From: DATMER01 sp963741305
Lineage (GTDB): Bacteria > Acidobacteriota > Thermoanaerobaculia > Multivoradales > UBA5704
DNA length: 64,000 nucleotides
Direction of reading: 5' to 3'
NCBI GenBank assembly: GCA_963741305.1
Contig: CAVUHL010000003.1
Span: 4,092,001-4,156,000 of the forward strand
A model generated the notes under the pieces. The model saw only the letters and a list, made by a program, of their open reading frames with translations. It was not told where the DNA came from and did not search any database. Of the stretch, positions 37,081 through 45,199 are shown piece after piece. The position numbers and the translations under genes were made by a program. How positions within the stretch are numbered: position 1 is the stretch's first letter; every line of letters begins with the position of its first letter.

Positions 37081-37107
37081 TTAGCACTCTCAACCCGAGA
37101 GTGCTAA
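37081..37107 (-). promoter_or_regulatory. CIRCE operator (HrcA binding site)
   Basis: TTAGCACTC - nine bases - GAGTGCTAA, a perfect match to the CIRCE consensus with 9-base arms. It lies between the -10 box and the hrcA start codon, where bound HrcA would block initiation of the heat-shock operon. Confidence 0.97.
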
Positions 37108-37108
37108 G

Positions 37109-37137
37109 AGAATAGCCGGAAGGGCATGATTTGTCAA
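37109..37137 (-). promoter_or_regulatory. Sigma-70-type promoter of the hrcA heat-shock operon
   Basis: On the minus strand, TTGACA (37137-37132), a 17-base spacer and TATTCT (37114-37109). The transcription start would fall inside the CIRCE element, the normal geometry for HrcA repression. The -35 is a full consensus match. Confidence 0.85.
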
Positions 37138-37154
37138 GGGCGGTGTTGGGGTAA

Positions 37155-37991
37155 GTGCCTGTGTTATATATAGATACCGTGGAACTGACCTTCTCGGTTG
37201 CCGGCCCTGGAAGAGTGGGCACCAGCCTGGCAGCCTGGCTGGAGTCCCTGGGCGCCCGGCGGGTGGGCACGGCCGGCCGCCAGGGACTGGCGGATCTCGC
37301 CTCCGAGGGGCAGGACCTCCTTCTGATCGCGGTCTCGGATCCCGCTCTGCCGGAAGTCGCCGAGGTGCTGGCCCGTCGGCCGCAGGCGGCAGTGGCCCTC
37401 CACACCTCGGGTTGCCTGGACGCCTCCGTGCTCGCTCCCCTGCGCAAGGCAGGCTCGGCCGTGGGCTCCCTGCATCCTCTGAAGGCCTTCCCCCGTCCGC
37501 TGCCGGATCCGGCCGAGGCGAGGGGGGTGTTCTTCGCGGTGGACGGCGACCCGGCCGCCTGCGGGCTGGCCCACCGCCTTGCTGCCGCGTGGGGGGGCAT
37601 TTCGGCGGAAGTGGCGCCCGAATCTCGCGCCCTCTACCACTTCGCAGCGACCCTGGCAGCCGGTGGGGCGATCACCCTGCTCGCCCTGGCCGAGGACTTG
37701 GCGCGGCGGCTCGGCCTGCCCGAGGCAGCGGTCCGCGGCTACCTGGAGCTCTGCCGGGGAGCGGTCGCGCGGGCGATCGAAACGGGAGACCCGGCCGCCG
37801 TGATGACCGGCCCGACCGCCCGTGGAGACCGCGAGACCGTGGCCCGGCACCTGGAAGCCCTCCGAACCCTCGCCCCGGACAAGCTCCCTCTCGCCGTCCA
37901 CCTCGCCCGCGAGACCCTGCGCCAGAAGGAAAGGCTCGGGGAGCTCACCGGAGAGCAGCGGGAGCTCCTGGATACGCTCCCGGACATCTGA
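37155..37991 (+). CDS. Rossmann-like / DUF2520 domain protein
   Basis: About 278 residues. The N-terminal Rossmann motif is VAGPGRVGTSLAAWLESLGA, and HTSGCLDASVLAPLRKAGSAVGSLHPLKAFP leads into the helical DUF2520 half with YHFAATLAAGGAITLLALAED and MTGPTARGDRETVARHL. It resembles ketopantoate/pyrroline-5-carboxylate reductase-like dehydrogenases; substrate unknown. GTG 37155 or GTG 37179 (just before the Rossmann strand) may be the start. A TATATATA tract a few bases before 37179 could be a -10 box for a near-leaderless message. It is divergent from hrcA. The last base of its TGA stop is the first base of array B. Confidence 0.82.
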   Translation: MPVLYIDTVELTFSVAGPGRVGTSLAAWLESLGARRVGTAGRQGLADLASEGQDLLLIAVSDPALPEVAEVLARRPQAAVALHTSGCLDASVLAPLRKAGSAVGSLHPLKAFPRPLPDPAEARGVFFAVDGDPAACGLAHRLAAAWGGISAEVAPESRALYHFAATLAAGGAITLLALAEDLARRLGLPEAAVRGYLELCRGAVARAIETGDPAAVMTGPTARGDRETVARHLEALRTLAPDKLPLAVHLARETLRQKERLGELTGEQRELLDTLPDI

Positions 37992-38191
37992 ACCCGCGGG
38001 TTGGACGGGAAAACCGGCGGGTTGAGAGGCAAAACCCGCGGGTTGGAGCGCCAAACCCGCGGGTTGGGACGAAAAACCCGCCGGTTGGATGCGCCAACCC
38101 GCCGGTTGAGAGGGAAAACCAGCGGGTTTTGCAGGAGAACCCGCCGGTTGGGCGGTAGAACCCGCGGGTTGGGAGGCTCGGCCCGCGGGTT
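37991..38191. repeat. 21-bp-period dyad array B (10 units, AACCCGCSGGTT)
   Basis: Ten 12-base palindromes start at 37991, 38012, 38033, 38054, 38075, 38096, 38117, 38138, 38159 and 38180, exactly 21 bases apart every time. Consensus is AACCCGCSGGTT (units read AACCCGCGGGTT or AACCCGCCGGTT; units 2, 7 and 10 have one or two changes). Nine variable bases separate units. It fills most of the gap between the DUF2520 gene and the MglA-like gene, both on the plus strand. Confidence 0.95.
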
Positions 38192-38256
38192 TTCCCTCTC
38201 CCCAGCCCATGTCTTCGGTGCTATGCTCACTCCCCCGTCCTCAGGCCGGTTAAGAT

Positions 38257-39459
38257 ATGGTTTTCTTCAACTACAGCACAATGCAGATGGCCGCAAAGGT
38301 CGTGTATTACGGCCCTGGCCTGTGTGGCAAGACCACCAACCTCCATTTCATCTACGGGCACACCACGTCCGACTCCCGTGGCGAGATGGTCTCCCTGGAG
38401 ACCGAAACCGACCGCACCCTGTTCTTCGACCTGCTCCCCATCGACGTCGGCTCCATCGCCGGCTTCAACACCCGGATCCAGCTCTACACGGTCCCGGGGC
38501 AGGTCTTCTACAACACCACCCGCAAGCTCGTGCTCAAGGGGGTTGACGGCATCGTCTTCGTCGCCGACTCCCAGCGCCCGATGCTGCAGGCCAATGCCGA
38601 GGCCTTCCGCAACCTCGAAGAGAACCTCGCCGAGATGGGGCTGTCGGCCGATACGCTCCCCCTGGTCCTGCAATACAACAAGCGCGACCTGCCCGACATC
38701 CTCTCGGTCGCGGAGTTGAACGAAGCCCTGAACCGTGGCAACTGGCCTAACGTCGAGGCTTGCGCGGTCTCCGGCATCGGCGTCTTCGAGACGCTCAAGG
38801 AGATCTCCCGGGTCACGCTGCTCTCGCTCAAGAAGCGGCTCTCCCGGCCCGAGGCGCAGGCTGCGCCGCCCAGGCCGCCGGGGCCGCCCAGGCCTCCGGT
38901 CCAGCCCCAAGCGCCCGCTCCGCCCGCTCCGATTGAAGCCGCGGCTCCGCCTCCGCCTCCCATTCCGCGTGCGGTCTCCGCGGCCCATCCGGTCGAAGCG
39001 CCTCCGCCTCCGCCCGGGCCCCCGGTCCTGCCCAGGGCGGTTTCGGCCGCGCACCCTGTCGTGCCTCAGCCTGCACCCCGGCTGACAACTCCGGCCGCGC
39101 CCCCTCCGCCGCCCATCGCGCCCATCGCGCCAAAACCGGCTGCCAGGAAGGGCTCCCTGGACGTGCTCGGCGAGCTCGAGAAGCTGCGCCAAGGGACCAA
39201 GTCGCCAGCCCAGCAGGCCGCTACCACAGCTAAAGCGGCGGGCACCAACGGCCGGCACGAGCTCTCGCGGAACATCGAGATGAGCCTCAAGCGCTCGGAC
39301 CTCCAACGCGCCAAGCGGGTCCTGATCAGCTTCCAGGTCGAAGACGATCAGAACCAGGTCATGGACTCGGTCCGCGACCTGCCGGTGGAGATCACGGATG
39401 CCGCCAGCCTCGAAAAGCTCCTGCTCCACTTCAACATCGCGTTGAACGCCAAGGAGTAG
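38257..39459 (+). CDS. MglA-like small GTPase with proline-rich C-terminal extension
   Basis: 400 residues. Residues 1 to about 195 match MglA: MVFFNYSTMQMAAKVVYYGP, P-loop GPGLCGKTTN, TERTLFFD-like ETDRTLFFDLLPIDVG, TVPGQVFY switch region and NKRDLPD guanine-specificity motif. A ~100-residue Pro/Ala linker follows, then a ~90-residue charged C-terminal module (about 300-400) of unknown type. MglA sets cell polarity and motility direction in Myxococcus and regulates pili in others. The usual MglA is ~195 residues, so this is a fusion. Probably first gene of an operon with nrdR, hsp20, lon and thiL. Confidence 0.88.
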   Translation: MVFFNYSTMQMAAKVVYYGPGLCGKTTNLHFIYGHTTSDSRGEMVSLETETDRTLFFDLLPIDVGSIAGFNTRIQLYTVPGQVFYNTTRKLVLKGVDGIVFVADSQRPMLQANAEAFRNLEENLAEMGLSADTLPLVLQYNKRDLPDILSVAELNEALNRGNWPNVEACAVSGIGVFETLKEISRVTLLSLKKRLSRPEAQAAPPRPPGPPRPPVQPQAPAPPAPIEAAAPPPPPIPRAVSAAHPVEAPPPPPGPPVLPRAVSAAHPVVPQPAPRLTTPAAPPPPPIAPIAPKPAARKGSLDVLGELEKLRQGTKSPAQQAATTAKAAGTNGRHELSRNIEMSLKRSDLQRAKRVLISFQVEDDQNQVMDSVRDLPVEITDAASLEKLLLHFNIALNAKE

Positions 39460-39470
39460 CCGGGCCCGCG

Positions 39471-39956
39471 ATGAGGTGCCCCTTCTGCTCCGAGAACCGG
39501 GACCGGGTCGTGGACTCGCGCGAGAGCCGCGACGGCGTGACCATCCGCCGCCGCCGCGAATGCCTGAGCTGCGGCCGGCGGTTCACGTCCTACGAGCAGA
39601 TCGAGGACATCCCCTACATGGTCATCAAGCACGACGGCACCCGCGAGGAGTTCAGCCGCAAGAAGCTCCTCGGCGGATTGCTCAAGGCGTGCGAGAAGCG
39701 GGCGATTCCCATGCGCAAGCTCGAAGGCATCGTGGACGAGGCCGAGAGCATGCTCCACGACCGCGAGGACCGCGAGATCTCCACGCAAGAGATCGGCGCC
39801 TTCATCATGGAAAAGCTGCGCGAGCTCGACCAGGTCGCCTACGTGCGCTTCGCCTCCGTCTACCGCCGCTTCGAAGACGTCGACGCGTTCATGGACGTGC
39901 TCACATCCCTGATCCAGCCTAGCCATCCAAATCCCCCGAAAAAACCGGAGGCCTGA
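39471..39956 (+). CDS. nrdR: Transcriptional repressor NrdR
   Basis: 161 residues. N-terminal zinc ribbon MRCPFCSENRDRVVDSRESR with the second pair in RRRRECLSCGRRFTSYEQIE, followed by the ATP-cone (VIKHDGTREEFSRKKLLGGL, ISTQEIGAFIMEKLRELDQV, AYVRFASVYRRFEDVDAF). It represses ribonucleotide reductase genes in response to dATP/ATP. No nrd genes are in the window, so its targets are elsewhere. Confidence 0.97.
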   Translation: MRCPFCSENRDRVVDSRESRDGVTIRRRRECLSCGRRFTSYEQIEDIPYMVIKHDGTREEFSRKKLLGGLLKACEKRAIPMRKLEGIVDEAESMLHDREDREISTQEIGAFIMEKLRELDQVAYVRFASVYRRFEDVDAFMDVLTSLIQPSHPNPPKKPEA

Positions 39957-39959
39957 TCC

Positions 39960-40432
39960 ATGGGCGGACGTTACGCCTCGCTTTTCTTTCTCTCCCGCTT
40001 CCAGGCCGAGGTCGACCGCCTCTTCCAGGAGGCCGTCAAGCTCAGCGAAGGCAGCCTCCCGGCCGGCGGCGAATGGCAACCGTCCATCGACGTGGTCGAA
40101 GACCCGACCTCGGTGGTGATCCTTGCCGAGCTGCCGGGCCTCTCCGCGTCCGACCTCCAGGTGACGGTTCGCGGGACGCTGGTGACCCTCTCCGGCACCA
40201 AGTCGACCCCGCGCCCGGGAGCCCAGCGGATCAAGTTCCATTGCATGGAACGGGGGCATGGCCGCTTCTTCCGTGAAATCCATCTGTTCTCTCCGGTCAA
40301 TACACATCAGGGGAGCGCGCACCTCGCCGACGGCCTCCTGACGATCGAATTTCCGAAGATCCAGGACAAGCGCCAAGAGGCTCGTGTATTGCATATCCAG
40401 GAGGTCGAGGGACCCAACGAGGGATCCGTAGA

Positions 40433-40436
<4 letters not shown>
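39960..40436 (+). CDS. Hsp20/alpha-crystallin small heat-shock protein
   Basis: 158 residues with the crystallin core EWQPSIDVVEDPTSVVILAE, LPGLSASDLQVTVRGTLVTL and the final beta strand region AHLADGLLTIEFPKIQ (family GVL/GLL motif). It acts as an ATP-independent holdase. It overlaps lon by 4 bases (ATGA), coupling a holdase with a protease; this suits clearance of damaged protein. Confidence 0.9.
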
Positions 40437-42831
<2,395 letters not shown>

Positions 42832-42835
<4 letters not shown>

Positions 42836-43740
42836 ACGAAGACCTGCTGCTACGCCGGTTGCGCGCGCGGCTCGGTCCCTCTTCCTTGATCGGAGACGAC
42901 GCCGCGATCCTCTCCCTGCCGGGAGAGATCGTGGTCACCGTCGACAGCCAGATCTCGGGAGTTCACTTCGTACCCGGCCTCGATCCCGAGCAGGTGGCCC
43001 GCCGTCTGCTCGCGGTCAACCTCTCCGATCTGTCAGCCATGGGTGCCGAGCCGAGCCATGCCTTACTCGCGCTCTCGGCTCCGCCCGATTTCGATCACGA
43101 CCGCTTCTTCCGCGCGTTCACGGAGGCCTGCAGCCTCTGGAATGTGACGCTCGCGGGCGGCGACCTCGCGCGCTGCGATCAGGTCGTGGCCACGCTCACC
43201 CTGATCGGTACGAAACCGGAAGGGGGGCGCTGGCTCCGCCGCAGCGATGCGAAACCAGGGCACGACCTCTGGCTGGGAGGAACGGTGGGAGAGTCCGCTG
43301 CCGGACGAATGCTGATCGCTCGCGGAGCTGATGAAAACGACCTGGCCGTGCGCCGCCACCTGATGCCCGTGCCTCAGCTCGAGTTGGGAAGATGGCTCGG
43401 ACAACAGACTGAAGGCGCCGCGATGGATGTCTCCGACGGCGTGGCGATCGATCTCCACCGGCTCTGCTGCGAGAGCGGGGTCGGCGCAGTGATCGATGCG
43501 GATGTGCTCCCCTTGCCAGATCGTTTCTTCGACCTCTGCAAGACTCTCTCCGTAGACCCGTACGAGCTCGCTCTCTCTGGCGGCGAGGACTACGTCCTGC
43601 TCTTCACCCTGCCTCCCGGCGTTCAGCCGCCGAGTGGTTGGAAGATCGGCAGGATCCTGCCCGAGAAGACGATCGATTGGATTCACAAAGGCCAGCGGCG
43701 AAGGCTGCCCGCTTCAGGATGGGACCATCTCAAAACGTAG
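42832..43740 (+). CDS. thiL: Thiamine-monophosphate kinase
   Basis: 302 residues of the PurM/ThiL fold: IGDDAAILSLPGEIVVTVDSQISGVHF, VNLSDLSAMGAEPSHALLAL, LAGGDLARCDQVVATLTLIG, AMDVSDGVAIDLHRLC and ALSGGEDYVLLFTLPPG. It phosphorylates thiamine phosphate to the pyrophosphate cofactor. GTG start overlaps lon. The gene ends at a strong hairpin that closes this transcription unit. Confidence 0.94.
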
Positions 43741-43767
43741 AAAGCCCCGGCCATGCCGGGGCTTTCT
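43739..43767. terminator. Bidirectional hairpin terminator
   Basis: AGAAAGCCCCGGC - CAT - GCCGGGGCTTTCT, a perfect 13-base inverted repeat with a 3-base loop. The arms end in CTTTCT on both strands. It lies between the convergent thiL and MerR-like genes and starts in the thiL stop codon. Confidence 0.85.
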
Positions 43768-43786
43768 GCCGTCAAGAGCAAATGGT

Positions 43787-44569
43787 TTAGCGGAACAGCT
43801 TCTGCAGGCTCGTCACGAAGCCGCGGAACCTCTTCTCGAGGTCCTGCTGCGCCCTTTCGAGAGCCTTGAGCCGCTTGTTGGACGTATCACCACTGCTGCT
43901 CGCTGCGGCGGCACGGCCGCGGCCAGGACCACGGGTCGCCTTGGCAGCCGCGGGCTTGCGGCCACCGCGTCCGCTCTCCGAACGGAGCTGATTGAACACG
44001 GGGACCGCCTCGGGATGGAAGCGGCGCGAACGGCCCGTGCCCTCGGAGGGGAGACGGTTGCTGTGCAAACGCACGTAGCGGACCAGAGTCGGATAGGAAA
44101 TGCCGGTCTGCTCGCTGACCTGTCCGAGCGTCAGAAGATTGGAACGGCCACCGGAAGCGGCTTTGCGACCGCCACGGGCACCGCCACGCGTAGCAGCAGT
44201 CGCCTTCGCAGGCTTTGCAGCAGGCTTCGCGGCGGACTTCGTGCCAGGCTTGCGGCCACGCTTGGCAGCGGGGGCAGCAGCGGGAGCCGCCGCCTTGCGT
44301 CCACGGCCACGGCTGGCGGATGCAGCCGGACGCGCAGACGAAGCGTCCTTGCGCGGCCTGCCTCGACGGCCCGCGTTCTCGACGCGAAGCTGTTCGAAAA
44401 CCGGAAGCGATTCCTCGGGATAGCGCTGCTTGCGCCCCTTGCCTTCGGCAGGGATGCGCGACTGGTACATCTTCTTATAGCGCTGGAGAGTGGGCATCGA
44501 AATGCCCGTACGCTGGGAAATCTCGGATAAGGTGTAGAGTGTTCGGTCTGAAGTCTCGGTTTCTGCCAT
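43787..44569 (-). CDS. Two-headed MerR-type DNA-binding protein with histone-H1-like linker
   Basis: 260 residues. Two MerR-like winged HTH modules (about 11-62, TLSEISQRTGISMPTLQRYK; and 144-195, TLGQVSEQTGISYPTLVRYV) are similar to each other. Between them is an Ala/Lys/Pro/Arg-rich linker (about 67-142) with AT-hook-like cores (RRGRPRK, KRGRKPG) and a histone-H1-like AKPA pattern. A second basic stretch (199-223) is followed by a C-terminal coiled coil (230-260). No effector-binding domain is seen. This looks like an architectural or nucleoid-type DNA-binding protein rather than a classic MerR activator; targets unknown. Confidence 0.78.
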   Translation of the reverse strand: MAETETSDRTLYTLSEISQRTGISMPTLQRYKKMYQSRIPAEGKGRKQRYPEESLPVFEQLRVENAGRRGRPRKDASSARPAASASRGRGRKAAAPAAAPAAKRGRKPGTKSAAKPAAKPAKATAATRGGARGGRKAASGGRSNLLTLGQVSEQTGISYPTLVRYVRLHSNRLPSEGTGRSRRFHPEAVPVFNQLRSESGRGGRKPAAAKATRGPGRGRAAAASSSGDTSNKRLKALERAQQDLEKRFRGFVTSLQKLFR

Positions 44570-44695
44570 TGGCGCCTCGCCTCCTGGTTGTCAAAGGGAA
44601 TTAGGGGGATGCCCCCATTACATGCACGCGCTCATTATCAAAAAGGAACGGTCAAAAGTCAACAGTTTGGCGAAAAGATCGTTAAAATCCCCGTT

Positions 44696-45199
44696 ATGGA
44701 CCGAAGAGAAAAACGAGCGCTTTATCGAGAAGTCTTTGTAGAGCTGGGAGCTGTGCTGGAAGGATTGGCAGATCCAATCGCGGCAATGGCGTCGAGCGCG
44801 TGCATCCTGCACGCGAAAATCCCCTACTCCAGTTGGACCGGTTTTTATCGCGTCGTCGCGCCGGGATTGATGCGCGTCGGACCCTATCAAGGCCCGCTTG
44901 GCTGCCTGGAGATCCCATTCGATCGCGGTGTTTGCGGTGCCGCCGCGCGCGAGAGAAGAACGCAGGTGGTGCTCGACGTGCACGCCTTTCCGGGGCACAT
45001 CGCCTGCGATTCCTCGGCGCGTTCGGAGATCGTGGTGCCTGTTTACGATCCGGATGGAGACCTTGTGGCCGTGCTGGACCTCGATTCCTACGAGCCCGCG
45101 GCCTTCGACGAGGTGGACCGCGAGGAGCTGGAACGGATCGTGGACCTTCTCCGCCCCTGCCTGCGCGAGGACTTCACGCCGCTCGTTAACCCAGTCTGA
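44696..45199 (+). CDS. msrC: Free methionine-R-sulfoxide reductase (GAF-type)
   Basis: 167 residues, single GAF domain. WTGFYRV, LGCLEIPFDRGVCGAAARE and HIACDSSARSEIVVPV carry Cys70, Cys80 and Cys104, the same spacing (10 and 24) as the three redox cysteines of E. coli MsrC. It reduces free methionine-R-sulfoxide. ATG 44696 was chosen as the start of the conserved domain; a longer frame from 44588 would add 36 unrelated residues. It is divergent from the MerR-like gene. Confidence 0.9.
   Translation: MDRREKRALYREVFVELGAVLEGLADPIAAMASSACILHAKIPYSSWTGFYRVVAPGLMRVGPYQGPLGCLEIPFDRGVCGAAARERRTQVVLDVHAFPGHIACDSSARSEIVVPVYDPDGDLVAVLDLDSYEPAAFDEVDREELERIVDLLRPCLREDFTPLVNPV

Noticed and set aside
35987..37600. 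Extended N-terminus of grpE across hrcA
   Set aside because: The upstream open frame overlaps all of hrcA out of frame and the GrpE homology begins at ATG 35986 with a ribosome site.
37991..38191. CRISPR array
   Set aside because: The repeat is only 12 bases, palindromic and separated by 9-base spacers; CRISPR repeats and spacers are each longer than 20 bases and no cas gene is near.
37739..38230. Heptapeptide-repeat protein read through array B
   Set aside because: A 21-base repeat gives 7-residue repeats in every open frame on both strands (NPRVxxx, QPAGxxx, GLxxKTR), so the reading frames follow from the DNA repeat. No ribosome site and no codon bias support them, though a coding role is not fully excluded.
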